Assembly (NCBI RefSeq): GCF_000002425.4
Contig: NC_037253.1
Span: 6,420,178-6,484,177, forward strand
Direction: 5' to 3'
DNA from: Physcomitrium patens
Lineage: Eukaryota > Streptophyta > Bryopsida > Funariales > Funariaceae
DNA: 64,000 bases
Shown: positions 1 to 11,500 of the stretch, piece after piece
Layout of the letters: the number at the start of each line of letters is the position of its first letter
Numbering within the stretch: the first letter of the stretch is position 1
Position numbers and translations under genes: made by a program
Notes under the pieces: generated by a model
What the model was told of the DNA's origin: nothing
What the model saw: the letters and a program-made list of their open reading frames with translations, nothing else
The model's database searches: none

Positions 1-695
1 GAGCTTTGGACTGCAACGTTCTCTACGCGCTTTTGTAATAACGACTCAGAGCTAGACAGTTTCTGCGCTGCCACCGAGAGAAAATCCCACTGCTCGACGT
101 CTCCACAAGATGCTTGTCAGTCCTCCGAGGATGAACACCCAAACTTGGAACAGAATACAAGGTCTCGGAGAGACGAATTCAGTGCGTTTCCCGGCATGAA
201 GTTTTCCCCATTACGCTTAACTTCCTCTAACAAGTCCAACCACAGTTGTTTCATTGCGACCACCCTTTCACCTCCTCACAACGACGAGCATAGCAATCGA
301 TCGCCCACCTGTGCAGCTACTCTGGAGCTTCTGTCCCCTGCTGGAGCATATAAGCAGAGAAAGTACAAAGCTTCCGGCGTGAAGGATACCAAGCTGCACT
401 TCACCAAGCATCAGCATTCTTCTGAGGACGAACAGACTGTTATGGTAAGTATCAATCGCCATACTCGCATTGCACAAGCAGCAATATGTAGCGATTGTGA
501 TCTTTTGGCGGTGTGCTTTGGCGAATTCATTTTTTTTTCTTACCACACTTTTGAATGAATGGTTCATTCCAGGTGTCCATCAGCAAGGCCATGAAGAAAA
601 TCTTGTCGAAATGTGCCGTGAAGCGCCCCACTCGCAAGTGGAAGTCCAAGATGGGTTCCCTCAAGAGCGACATACTTCCGCCTGCCAAATCTTAA
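1..695 (+). CDS. 3' end of an unrecognised Ser-rich protein gene (two exons visible, 5' end outside window)
   Basis: The frame is open from the first base to 444, where ATG is followed by a good donor (GTAAGT). A pyrimidine-rich stretch ends in an acceptor at 571-572, and the frame resumes in phase 0 at 573 and stops at TAA 693-695. About 188 residues are visible. The first exon is rich in Ser, His, Asn and Thr with little hydrophobic character. The last exon encodes a short strongly basic tail (KAMKKIL, KRPTRKWKSK) that could be a nuclear or nucleic-acid contact, which is inference. I recognise no domain. The start lies upstream of the window, so length and function are unknown. Splice signals and the changed composition of the 444-572 gap support it as a real gene. 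Confidence 0.65.
445..572 (+). other. Intron of the 5'-truncated gene
   Basis: A GTAAGT donor follows the ATG codon at 442-444. The intron has a T-rich run near 530-541 and ends in CCAG at 569-572. Removing it keeps phase 0 and leads to a basic C-terminal exon. It is 128 bp, typical of the other introns in this window. Confidence 0.65.
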
Positions 696-2640
696 TTGAC
701 CAAGGTCCCAACCCAACTCCTCCACTTCACTTTTTGTCCATATTTTCGTTGGCATACCTTCCTCTTTGATGTATCCATTGAAGTAGGTGAGAAGTAACCT
801 ACGCATAATCGCAATCTGACACGTGCATTGGTCAACTTGTTGTCTCAGGCCAACTTAAGGACGCAACACCTGTCTGTCTATATCATTACCACCTCAGCTT
901 CTACTCTGGGACACACGAGGAGTCTGTGAAGCTCACTGCTTCCCTCCTAACACACCACAAATGAGGAACGGCCATGTATGATACCAAGTAGAGGGTATTT
1001 CGTCTATAAAATGTGATCAATTCCATGGTGTTAAGCAGGATAGGTGGAGAAATAGGTCTTCTGTCAACGTTGCAAAACAGCCATGTAAAATAGCGAGCCT
1101 AGTCCCTGAAATTGGACCCTTTTCATATCCGCGTACTTCTCATCATCTTTCCTAGTTGGTTTCTGTGTCAAATGGGTAATTTTTGTATACGTGTTGGTTC
1201 TATGATGCACTACTGGCGAAAAACTAGAATCGAGGCACAAGGTAGCTCTTCATATATACATATGTGCAGATTTGTAATCAAAAAATAAATTTACATTCAG
1301 AGTAGAACATTTCTTGCTTCCTCCTACAAGTTTATCTCTAATGTTTCTTCAAAATCACCAGCGATTCAGTGCAACAGTGCGCTGTGAAATATTCTAATTA
1401 CAATATCCACAGAAGCACTCAATATTTGAAAACCACCCTAAAAAATGTAAACGAAGTATTGCATTATCTTCCTTCGCAGAACCAGAAAGATTCCCAAAAA
1501 CGTCCCGCCTTGTTCACGTAGCTCACAGCCTAATAATCAGATTGTGACATGTTAAATTGTCCAGCCAGTTCAAACTTGCTCACTCGATTGATGAAGGTGG
1601 TTTCGCACGTATTTCATAACGTTGGAAATATGCAGGCGTCCATCTAAAGAAGTTATATAGATAGCATTGTTTTTTGTGTCGATATCACATGTGGCTCCAT
1701 CTGCACGTCACAAAGCGATCATCACCTTAGAAACCAAACGCTGATGCTTTTTGCAAGACACGTGCGCTTCGGTAAAACACAGTTGACCCTTGTTGAAATG
1801 CATTCAGCAGTCTGTAATAGAACAAGAATCCTTCAGGGGCGTGATTGTCAAGAGAGTTATCTTTTTCCACAAGCTCTGCGGAGACTGCATTCTAAAAGCT
1901 ATTGCTGAAGGTCATGGCTTTAGCCTCGAACACAACAAATTCTACCCGTATGATTGGAGTCGGCGCGAAGAGTTTGAACCGAGAGCAGTTCAGAAAACCC
2001 AAGAACGAGAAAGAAGCAATTTACTTTCTTCGTGAGAGCTGAGAACACTTACATTTTTTCTTCATGTAGGAGGCCAGGACTATCAATTTCTCCTGAACCT
2101 CCTTGCTAGCATTTGAAACATTAGGCGCTTTGACCGTCATATGAGTCTGCAGAGAGCAATTGAGCAAAAGTTTAATATCTCGCATCTGAAGACGTGAGTT
2201 TATCATACAAATCAAAAAGAAAATCTAAACACCGATTATTTCTATGAAGCTTTTAGAAAGATAGGTTCCACTCGAACAAAGAGTGGGCGTCTCTTCCAAT
2301 TGGTGTAGTGCGAGTTAAAACTTCTCAACGGCAATTGGTTCTTTGGAAAAACAACACATACCCCGTATTTTGAGTTTACGGGAGCATCAGTGTGCGTCGG
2401 CACCTGAGGTTCGGGACAATATCCGAGCATCTGCATTAGAGCAATTTCAAATTGATGAGCATACTGCTGTTTACAAAAGTTCAGATTTACGAAACCCAGT
2501 TTTCAAGCAGACTAAGGAAGCATCGTGGACAAGACACGCGACACTAGTCAGATTAAGTTGGACCATCCTCACGGAAGTCAGAAGTTAAATTCGAAAGATT
2601 TCGGCGTGTACCTGGTTTAGGTGTCGCGAACCCATAGTAA
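696..2640. other. Intergenic stretch, nothing recognised
   Basis: Presumed 3'UTR and intergenic DNA after the first gene. Only short open frames occur (for example 1,790-2,035 and 2,343-2,588 on +). None shows a domain, a splice-linked partner or codon bias that I can defend. Confidence 0.4.
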
Positions 2641-2654
2641 CGCTAAAGCAGTTT

Positions 2655-2895
2655 CCTCGCACACCTCTCTCAGCGTCAGCCCACAGAATTGACAACGACA
2701 CAACACTCAATCACAGTGCTCCTACGCAACTCCCTCGTATACACCGCCCTCAGCGTCACCCCACAGAATTGGCAAGAATACACCACACGATCACGGTGCT
2801 CCTTCGCAGCCTCTCCTCCCCGCGTCACCACCCCACAAAACTAGCAAAGGATCCAACACGCAATCACATCGCTCCTGCGCATCTCCCGCCTCCGT
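2655..2895. repeat. Imperfect tandem repeat, about 3 copies of a 72-80 bp unit
   Basis: The motif CAGCGTCASCCCACAGAATTG begins near 2,671 and again near 2,751 (period 80), and a more diverged CCACAAAA version appears near 2,833 (period 72). Each unit also carries an AATCACAGTGCTCCT-like box followed by CGCA. The array is GC-rich and C-biased. No frame is conserved across units, so it looks like a non-coding minisatellite. Confidence 0.7.
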
Positions 2896-2899
2896 AGCA

Positions 2900-3836
2900 G
2901 CCCAACCTCAGCCAATGTAGCTACGTGATCGGGCAACAATAGAATTCACGGATCTCTGAGGCAACCGAAACAAAACAAAACAAAACAACAATTCCGAACT
3001 TTACCAACCGCAAAGAGTGCTGAGACCCTTCAAGTCCCGACTACACACAATATAGCGATCAATGCTGGCGGGACCCACGTCGTAGAATGGCCAGAAGCGC
3101 ACGGATTTGTCTGTGGAACCCACGCTGGGCAACGCTGCGCAATGCCTACAATTCCCGCTCTTCCGCCGCTGCGGGCTGCTAAGGTGACACCAGGTGGCTC
3201 GCTCTTCCCAGAGGGTTCATGGATGAATGAAACTTGGTCACCAAGTTTGTAAAACGCACGCTTGTGCAGTGCCGTGGCTAAAGAACTTGGGCAAAAATGG
3301 ATGAATTATGGACGAATTATGGGTGAATGAAAGTTGTCCGCACGACTTGAAAATGTCTGCTGCCAACCTCCTCATAAGGTTTGGAAGCCCCTGATCTTCC
3401 CTCTTGGATGAATGAAGTTTAACTGTATATGACCGCTGCAGTGACTTCACAAGCCGCCGCCACCGCCACCGCCCAAGTCCAAAATTTTATATGTATACAT
3501 TTTTATGTGTATAATTATATTTGTATAGAAAAACTCAAATAAATGTGATGAGAGAACATGGTCATTTTAGTATAAGGAAAAATTTTATGAGTAGAAGTGG
3601 ATTTTATAAATTGGAGGCTTTTGGTTTTAGAATCAAACATGAGTGTTTGAATATGAAAGGGTTCAATTTTGGCTTTTCGTTGTTTGGCTCTAATTTGACA
3701 TCCTTCCTTGGAGTGCGGCTGTATTTCTTTTTCTTTAAAATAATAATAATAGTAATGATAATAAATTATTCTCACAACAACCAATATTTCAAGATATTTG
3801 GTGGATGTGAGTGAGAAAAATATTGCAAAGTTGGTT

Positions 3837-3867
<31 letters not shown>

Positions 3868-5300
3868 TATGATGTAAAATTCATATACTAGAATTTTTAG
3901 CATTACCTGTATAATAGCTTCTTTTTTCTTTTAGTGTGTGTGTATTGATAGTAGGTTTAATATCTAATGCACAAAAAGACTTTGTGGGAAGCTATGGATT
4001 GGTTTTCTATGCTTTTATTAATTGATTGAATTTACAACTTTAAGTTTTGCATGACAGCACTATTATGAAACTTTTGACTTTAATATTAGTAGTAAAACTA
4101 ATTCTCATACAAATCTTTAAAAGACAGGTTTGACTTTATTATTAGTAGTAAAACTAGTTTGACGTTTGATAGATATGATCTTGATAATGCTAAGTAATGC
4201 TTGGCAAATCATATTTTATCATTCTTTAGGGAAACAACACTTGTACTCATTTTCGGTACACTTCATGGAATTGAATAGAATTTTGAACTGCTGGTTGTGG
4301 ACAGATAAAAAAATCAATAATTAATAATCAGATTAACAAACGGAACAGCATGTTTTAGATAAGGAAATTTGAATCAATATCATAATAGTGCATCACTTCT
4401 GAAACTTGTCTCCCAAGCAATAGCGCCAATGTGTTCACGCACGAGTAGTATGTTATCGAATGAAATCGAAGGTTCCTCGCCACAGAACTGGAGCTTCAGA
4501 AACACTCTTCCTTTCCTAAATACCCCATCTTCCTCCTCACCTCCCACAGAGAGAAAAATGTCTATCTATATATATGTATATATATATATTATTTTTATTT
4601 TTAAATAATAGGTTTGGACACTCTTTATGAATGTCCCCTCTTCCTTCACCTACACCGTCTCTCCCCATTGTAACAGTTCTCCAGAATCTCGCAAAACCAC
4701 TTTGGAGCTCTGATTCTCGCGCCCATTCGTACTCGGCTCCTCGATACAAGACAGGGGAAGCGTCATTTTCACGTCACGACCTTTCGCTGCCTGTTGAGTA
4801 TCCCCGCAGCGGAGCGTGTTACTGGCAAAACCATGTGTATAACGTTGTAGATGATGAGTAGAAATGGGGAGTAAGAAAAATGTGTGGTAGGTGGTTTGTG
4901 GTGATCTGACAGATAGTCGACGATGGTATGTGAAAGATTAGCTCAAACGAGGGGTGAGTGAAAGTCATCCATTCTACCAATGTCGACTTAACATTGTCGA
5001 GAGGGCTGCTAACGAATAGTAACTGATAGCAGGCAGTGATTACCAAATAGAAGGGTGTGACTCATGCATCACGGCGCAGAGAATCCATAACTTCCACCGT
5101 CTTTTCAAGCGTGTCTAGATATGGTCGGTGAAATGCCGTGGAAGTTCAGGTTATAAGTCAACTGGTAAATGCAGCCCCAGCATGCAGAATGCATTTGGAC
5201 GATTCTATGCAGTTTCAAGGTGCAAGCAAGAAGTTCCATAATAAAAGCATTATCTCCGCTTAATAATGTACATGTGCTTGGCTCCAGTCTATCTCTACTC
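2900..5300. other. Intergenic, partly AT-rich, with microsatellites
   Basis: It contains an AAAAC-type run near 2,967-2,990, several scattered GGATGAATGAA-like boxes (near 3,221 and 3,405), a CCGCCA run near 3,450-3,472, a poly-T run of more than 20 near 3,835-3,860 and a short TA run near 4,566-4,590. Open frames such as 4,369-4,608 and 4,537-4,749 read through the TA run and are probably not genes. No gene is supported. Confidence 0.45.
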
Positions 5301-5331
5301 AAGCTCTCATCGTATGAGACGTCCCAGAAAA

Positions 5332-5601
5332 GCAATCCTAGAATTCAATTCGCGACTGGATTCTCTCAAACACGCAAGGGAGTTTCTAGTCTGTGAAGTA
5401 ATCGACCACTGGCAACCTAAATCTACAAAAATATTTACCCTGTCGTCTACGAAGCAGTCCCGCAGAGCCTCGTCTGTAGACCTCATAAGCTTCGCCAGGG
5501 ATATATTTCACCATTTGCAGGGGATGGCAGCTAGAATGCCTGCCCCCCCGCCTCTCAGTGGTGAACCCAAGATGATTGCTAGCGGCAATCTTCTTCCTAA
5601 C
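5332..5601 (+). pseudogene. Mediator subunit 4 (MED4)-like stretch, diverged or partial
   Basis: The frame encodes AILEFNSRLDSLKHAREFLV followed by a spacer, then VDLISFAR, then a Pro-rich segment ending GEPKMIASGNLL. From memory, plant MED4 has the same order: a coiled stretch of the form SILALANKLKEAEHVLDILV, then DILSYAHRI, then a Pro-rich ALPPAPQEEQMRASQLY. MED4 belongs to the middle module of the Mediator complex, which links transcription factors to RNA polymerase II in the nucleus. Here the segment after SFAR differs from the usual one, and I see neither upstream exons nor the family's normal C-terminal end. I therefore read it as a partial, possibly dead or strongly diverged copy. The gene type is inferred from remembered family sequence only. 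Confidence 0.4.
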
Positions 5602-5916
5602 ATGATGTGCTTCTGTATCTTAATCTGGTCAAAGATTGCACCACGGATATCCCACAATATGCCAAACATGGTATACCGTGTTTCTCTGTGAGCGAAGAGA
5701 ACCAGGTTGTCGAAATCGGATACTTGCATATACACAGTATGGAATGATATCTCGCCTTTTCAGAGTGGACGAGATCACAGTCTACCCTTCAAGCTTCAGG
5801 GGCATGTGAAGTAATTGAGAGTGTTAATGAGCTGCTGACCATCATAGACGATTGATTTCAAAGCCCCCTCAGGCAGAGTACGATACCTGTTCACGATGGG
5901 GTCATGGCGAGATGAT

Positions 5917-6609
5917 TCACTCGTAGAACTCCATTAGCTCGTCAATGTTTAGTTGACGGATAGCTGGGTCATCGTTATTAAGCAACCACAAAATGTGTTC
6001 GAAAAGAATAGCGTCACAGTCCAGGCGTATGGGTCCACTCCTGGTTGGACACACCTTCCTGTGCGCATTCTCCCTAGCATTCTCCTTTCCCGAGAAGCTT
6101 TGACTAATGGGAACATTCTCCTTAACATTCTCCTGATCATCTCGCAACGCTTCATAGTTCGAGTCTGAGTGAGGAGTATCGGCGCCGCAGTTAGAGCGAG
6201 CCAGTAGACACTCTAATAGTCGGTGCTCTAGCATCTGCGGCTCTACCTTGAAGACTTGCCGCTCCTTTCCAACCAGTAGAGTTACCAGGCCCTTTCGCCT
6301 CTTGCGAATTCCTACGCACCCGAGGGTGTTACGTGGGAGGGAGGAGAGAGCGCTGTTAGTATCATCACGCGGGATAGTACAATCGACGCTAAGTTTTTGA
6401 CGCGTCCGCTTCGCAATCAATACAGTGGAGGGACGAGCAGAATCCTCGCTGCTACTAGACTGTTGGCGCGACCGTTTTGCAAGAAGCGGAGCGGACGGAG
6501 GGGCGGTGAGAGGACACTCCTCCTTATCACTATCACCGTTGACAGGACATTTGCACGACCGAATGCTGTCCAACCTCTTCAAGACCCGACGCATCGTCAA
6601 GCCTTTCAT
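5917..6609 (-). CDS. SAUR-like auxin-responsive protein
   Basis: A single coding exon of 230 codons starts at ATG 6,607-6,609 and stops at TGA 5,917-5,919. The N-terminus (MKGLTMRRVLKRLDSI) is typical of SAUR-like proteins. A short motif AKR(S/T)RQ occurs twice (near residues 44-50 and 66-72), with a basic RKRRK at about 102. The SAUR core follows as GLVTLLVGKERQVFKV (from about 107) and IRLDCDAILFEHILWLL (about 194-210), ending near NDDPAIRQL..ELMEFY. Most SAURs run through this core without a break; here about 50 polar residues rich in Lys, Glu and Asn separate its two halves. SAURs act in auxin-linked growth, in angiosperms often by inhibiting PP2C.D phosphatases. That role is known for the family, not shown here. 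The ATG was chosen because the frame upstream of it is split by a 5'UTR acceptor. Confidence 0.8.
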   Translation of the reverse strand: MKGLTMRRVLKRLDSIRSCKCPVNGDSDKEECPLTAPPSAPLLAKRSRQQSSSSEDSARPSTVLIAKRTRQKLSVDCTIPRDDTNSALSSLPRNTLGCVGIRKRRKGLVTLLVGKERQVFKVEPQMLEHRLLECLLARSNCGADTPHSDSNYEALRDDQENVKENVPISQSFSGKENARENAHRKVCPTRSGPIRLDCDAILFEHILWLLNNDDPAIRQLNIDELMEFYE

Positions 6610-6623
6610 GATAACTCCACAAT

Positions 6624-6724
6624 CTGCGATGCAAAACACAACGAACTAGTCACGCTCCTCCTGAAACTATCCCATCTACGCTAACCCCTCTTAACCTCAA
6701 GACAACCCCCGAAAATGCACTTAC
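6624..6724 (-). other. Probable 5'UTR intron of the SAUR-like gene
   Basis: On the minus strand a GTAAGT donor lies at 6,719-6,724 and a TCGCAG acceptor ends at 6,624, leaving 14 nt before the ATG. It is 101 bp long. Both sites match consensus well. Confidence 0.5.
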
Positions 6725-7500
6725 AAGCAGATCCCTGAAATACGTCCCTCCGCATAATATAACGACAATCAATGGAGCCACATGCTTGGAGAAAAGATCA
6801 GAAGACTGATCCGCGGCAAACCCCAACACGATCTCACGTCGCTATGGAACACATCCTTCCCCAGAAGTCGAACGGGGATTAAGTAAGCAACACAAGTTCG
6901 ACCTAGTTCCACAACGAACTAAACCGACGCATCTCACTCTGAGTTCACAAGCACACGGCGGAGAAATTTTACCTGTCGCGGCAATCGCTGCAAATTCAAT
7001 GCAGTGTCAAGTCAATGCAGTGTCAAGGCAAAATTGAACACCGAAAACGACCGTCGCGCTCGGAAGAGAAGAGAAGGGGAGGAAGGCAGCGAAGAGAGGG
7101 GGCGAGATAAGGGAGGGAGTGAATGCGGTGGGCGACGGCGATGGAGAGTGAAGGGGCGTAATTTCAAGGAGTCGCGCGCACAGAGTCGTTGTCCCGAGAG
7201 GGGGGAGGGGTCAGAATGCACAGCGCCCCACGCACCACTCCCTCCGTCACGCCCTCCCTCACTCCGTCACTACCTCGCAACGGGTATGCGCGCGCTCGCT
7301 GGGGAACGTGCGGGAACGAACCCTACCGTTGGTTTGCGCTCCCAACGGCTTCCGATGGAATTTGTCGTGGCAGGATCTACGTGGATGGATTTAATCGATC
7401 GGGGCGTGATTCCATGGCAGAATTGGTCTGTGGATTTCCGTGTCACGTTGCGTGAATGCAAACAAGTATCGACGCACACTCACTCTCATTCATGAGTGTG
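6725..7500 (-). promoter_or_regulatory. Likely 5'UTR and promoter of the SAUR-like gene, with a pyrimidine-rich tract
   Basis: On the minus strand the stretch at about 7,050-7,130 is strongly pyrimidine-rich (CCTCCC and CTTCTCTTCTC runs), as is common near plant transcription starts. It lies about 330-400 bp upstream of the 5'UTR intron donor. The plus-strand open frame 7,004-7,495 across it is of low complexity and is not called. The exact start site cannot be seen. Confidence 0.35.
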
Positions 7501-8410
7501 TCAGTACATAAATTTGCAAACATTTGAGTGCAATATATTTGATGAGTGTGTGTTTGCAAACTTACAAATTTATTGAATGTGACTGTATGACTGCAATATA
7601 ATTGATGTTTGCAAATTCAAACTACAACAAGGGGATGTGCATGTTAGTTGATGAAAGTTCTTTTAAATATGCAAGACATATAGTTGGCAATGGTATTGTT
7701 GAACGAATGACAACACGAAATGGAAACGCTTTAAAACGACCAGCTAACACAATCATTTTGAACCACTCTTAAGAATATGAAGTTATGGGTTATCTCCACC
7801 CATAAATCACAGCACAGAACACGGGAAAAATCACAACAGCAACACAAGATCCAAATCCTTGTATGGTTAGGAACGGAGATCAGAACAGGCCTGGTTTATT
7901 CCTCATTTCTGCCCACAACTCTCGAGCATCATGTTTCGCCTCCAATTACAATGCTAGGTTACAGTAGTGTCTGTCGCACCACCGGTCCTCTCTAACTTCA
8001 TCCGAAAGGCTCAGCTGCTAGTGGAAGCCTACTCTGCTTACATAGATCACTGAAAAACTTCTTTCTCAATATCTCCAACATGATCATCCTCAGATCACCG
8101 TACTTTTGTTATCTACTTTACAACGTTTTCGACCTCTCCTTCACCAGTATTGCCATCCGAAAAATTTGGTCTACCCACTTAAATGCAGACTGAAAGATTT
8201 AGTAGTTGATAGTAAAGCTTAACTTGTATACGAGATTAGGTGTGCAACTTCCCTTCCCCCTGGAGCTCAAACCCCCATCTGCTAAAGCCTGGAAGAAAGA
8301 GAATCTCAAGAGAAAGACCCTTCCAACCGAGAGAGAAAGGAAAGTTTACATTGCTAGTGGCAAGTGGAAACCATTAGTGAGGGAACCAATAGTCGACTGA
8401 ATCATGTTGA
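7500..8410. other. Intergenic, short local repeats
   Basis: Between 7,480 and 7,620 the words TTTGCAAA, GAGTGTG and GCAATATAATTGATG recur two or three times, and CACTCACTCTCATTCATGAG carries a small inverted repeat. The rest is unremarkable. No gene is seen. Confidence 0.4.
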
Positions 8411-8413
8411 AAG

Positions 8414-8463
8414 GTCACTCGAGGGCAACAGCTTTCAAGGGAAAGCTGCTCTTGCCCTCTGAC
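8414..8463 (-). other. Strong hairpin in the likely DA1 3'UTR
   Basis: The left arm GTCA, CTC bulge, then GAGGGCAACAGCTTTC (8,414-8,436) pairs with GAAAGCTG, CTC bulge, TTGCCCTC, TGAC (8,441-8,463) around the loop AAGG. This gives 20 Watson-Crick pairs with one 3-nt bulge on each side. It lies 116-165 nt past the DA1 stop on the DA1 sense strand, so it is probably in that transcript's 3'UTR. Confidence 0.75.
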
Positions 8464-8578
8464 AGGAATATGCAGGCTGCTCAGCTAAATTCCGAACTTG
8501 TAACAGTCTGCTTGATCACAAGCAGAGCCGCTACACCAGGTAATGGGACTTAGAGCCCGTGACCTGGTTCAAAGCCGT

Positions 8579-11500
8579 TTATCGGAGTATTCTCCCAGTG
8601 TTCCTAAGATGATTAAGGGTCTTTGAAAGTCCATACTCCTTGTATGCAGCATAGGCAGCTCGGAACCCATCTCCATAGATGGGTGACGAGTCGGTCTCAA
8701 TTTGGTGTAGGAAAAAGTCGCCCAGACGTATTGTAGCTTCAGAGACGTTACCCTTTCTCTTTAACTTCTCAAGCTCTTCTTTGAGCCATATGTGAGCTAT
8801 CACTTGGCAAATTCCTTCTTCTATGTCATTATCCAGACTAGGAAACCCACCTGTGTTCAGAGACACGTACTTGTTCAGTTCAAGTGTAACACGGTTATTC
8901 GGCCCTAATTAAAATCACGAGAAAATTGTCGTTTCGATTGAGAATGCAGAGAATACTTTTGGGGAAAGTGTGTTATGCTTACCGTCAAGTCGGATCCAGG
9001 CGTGCATCAGTTCGTGTGCTAAGATTGAACCTGTCAGCAAACTGCACGAGGACGATGATAGTTGTTTCAGTGCCCTTATAAATATATTGACGATGGAACT
9101 GTAAACTAGCTTCACATTTAAATAAAGTTAAAAAGTAAAAATGAAAACAAAAAGATCATCTCACAAATGAAGAGACATCATAAATACAGACCTGGGTAAA
9201 CCGAAGAGAACAAGGATGGCGGTGACTTCGCAATGACGAGTCAACTTCCTCGTCTGCATCTCGTGATGGGTATAATCTCCATATTCATCTGGACTAGTAC
9301 CGTAGACCTGTGTTGCTCCAATCAAAGTTCCACACTCGTGGGTAATGTTCTTTCATGAGTTTTACACTACGCTTTTGTATGCAACTAAGAAAGAGTCTTC
9401 ACACAAGACGTACCGTAGTTATTGTTTGCTCTTCTGACAGGCACAGTCCTCGAGTTTCTGGAGCATGTATATGTTCCTGCGTAAATGTCATCAATCCATA
9501 CATCAGAAAATACCTAGAACTGCAGAACTAAATATCGCTATTCTTACTATTCAAAAATTCATTGCAGAGCCGTTTACATACAGCATTACAATAAGATTTA
9601 AACAACAGAGAGCTACACGTTCAACACTAAAACCCCACTGAGATCTAGAGAGGATGAATATAGCTATTTAAGGCGGTAACAAAATGTAAATTGGAGAACT
9701 TACATCCCTTTCAGCCTCTCTGGCATGGTTGAGAGCAGCTCTCTCCACCAAAAGCATTGGTATTTCCTGAACAATAGACATGCCTAGATTATTTTTGTAG
9801 AACTTGAGGATTTCTCGGTACAGGGGCTGGCAATCCCTTGTGTGCATCACCATGGAATCCATGCATTCTCCGCACAACTTCCTGCCATCTCCCAGGGGAG
9901 TATAACCCTGATCCACACGCTGCAAAAACAGAAGCACAAAATCAGAAACGGGTTGCTTTTGCCAAGATACTCTAGCAGTAAATTTGGTCAACATTGATAA
10001 CTTGCTGTGAAAGTGCAAAAACAACTGAAAAAAAAACTAGCTCGATGGGCTCATTCAAGTGCGGATAAATACCTCAATTCGATCACAACTACAGCAGCGC
10101 CTTCTTCCGTCTCGCTCATGTGACGGGCAGTATTTCTGGTCCCAAAATGGGTGCGATCGATACTCAATCAATCCTTCAGAATTAGGAGGAATCTGCGAAA
10201 AAGGGCTATTTTTAGTAGGTCCTTTCAAAAAGTACACTCTTCCAGTCGCCTATCCTCTCTATTCTGTGCCTTCCAAGGAATTCAGAGAATATAAGAACGG
10301 TGCTAGACGCCAGTAGAGATATATGGTCACTTACGAAATTAAAACAAATTTCGCATTTGGGATGAAATTCCCTTTTGAAACACTCTCGATGATACGGCTG
10401 TTTTTCCTGTACAGAAAACTGCACAGCCAAGGCGACTATCAGTCTCCCAGTAGAGAACGCAGACTACGTTTCCTACAGTACCTTCCAAAGTACTAGACAT
10501 GGACCTTCCATTCCAGACAGCAAGTTTTTCTTATAATACAAAAAGCCAGAGTACTGTGAAGGAATAGCCAATGGCCTAATTAAATAGAATGCATAATTCG
10601 CGGTGACATTCAGCACCATTCCGATGGGCTGAAGGGTCACATACCTCACGATCTACAATCGCCTTATGGCAGGACCGACAACAAAAACAGGCAGGATGCC
10701 AACTCTGACCGAGGCATGTCAGAAACCTCCCATGACTTAATGTCTGCTTGCACCCAGCGCAAATTGACTGTGAGGTAGATCTATCACACGCAACCATTCC
10801 AGATCATGTGTTAATTTGAAAGGAGTGATCTTCAGCACGCCTTGTTCACCCAGCCACCCTCTAAGATCCATTAAAATGGTATCATCCAAGAGTATATTTG
10901 AAGGAAGCTTTTAGTGTTCAAATAATTGGCTACAAAACTCCTGTTGGGAGGTACTAAACAACTAGAAACCCTACCTTGGTGCAGGCATATAGTTATGGTT
11001 GTATGGAGCAATGACAGATGTGCGTTGAGGTGGTGGATACTGATGGTGATGGATACTCAAAGTTCCCATATCACTGACTAAGCCTCCAACCTCATTATCA
11101 GAGTCATCCTCCGCCTCAGCTTTGCCTGTAAACGATTGCACAAGAAGAGCAACATTAACTCCTGTGCTCCAACACTATGATTTCGAGAATTAACAGGCGT
11201 GCGTAGTTAATTTCTTAAGAAATCTTCTGGCTTTGATTCCTCCTCAATATACTGTGTGAGGGTTGCCTTACTCTCATCATCTACTGTGTCCTGCTTCCTG
11301 CTTTGCCTGCCCTCTTCAATACCCCACCATGCTGGATAGATGGGCTCACTGGCGCCATAATCATAGGCAGAGCCCATGTAACCGGTGGGGTTCCTGTAAT
11401 CCTGGCATGAGCGTCTATTGTCGTGACTAGAGCGTCCATAGTCTTGACTGAAGCGTTCATAGTCATATGGATAGCTCCCGCCTTGGTTCGGATACCTATT

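Noticed and set aside
1790-2035. 81-codon plus frame as a gene
   Set aside because: No domain, no splice-linked partner and no conserved motif. It is within chance length for this composition.
3515-3814. Opposite frames of 89 and 97 codons in AT-rich DNA
   Set aside because: Composition is Phe/Tyr/Ile/Lys-rich, no domain is seen, and both strands are open only because the stretch is simple.
4369-4749. Opposite open frames around 4.4-4.7 kb
   Set aside because: Both read across a TA run and show no family resemblance or splice support.
7004-7495. 163-codon plus frame rich in Arg, Glu and Gly
   Set aside because: Low-complexity purine-rich DNA, better explained as the pyrimidine-rich 5' region of the SAUR-like gene on the other strand.
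11207-11271. Reading DA1 exon 2 through to its downstream stop
   Set aside because: A GTAAGG donor at 11,266-11,271 and a matching acceptor at 11,126 keep the frame and lead on to the LIM domain.
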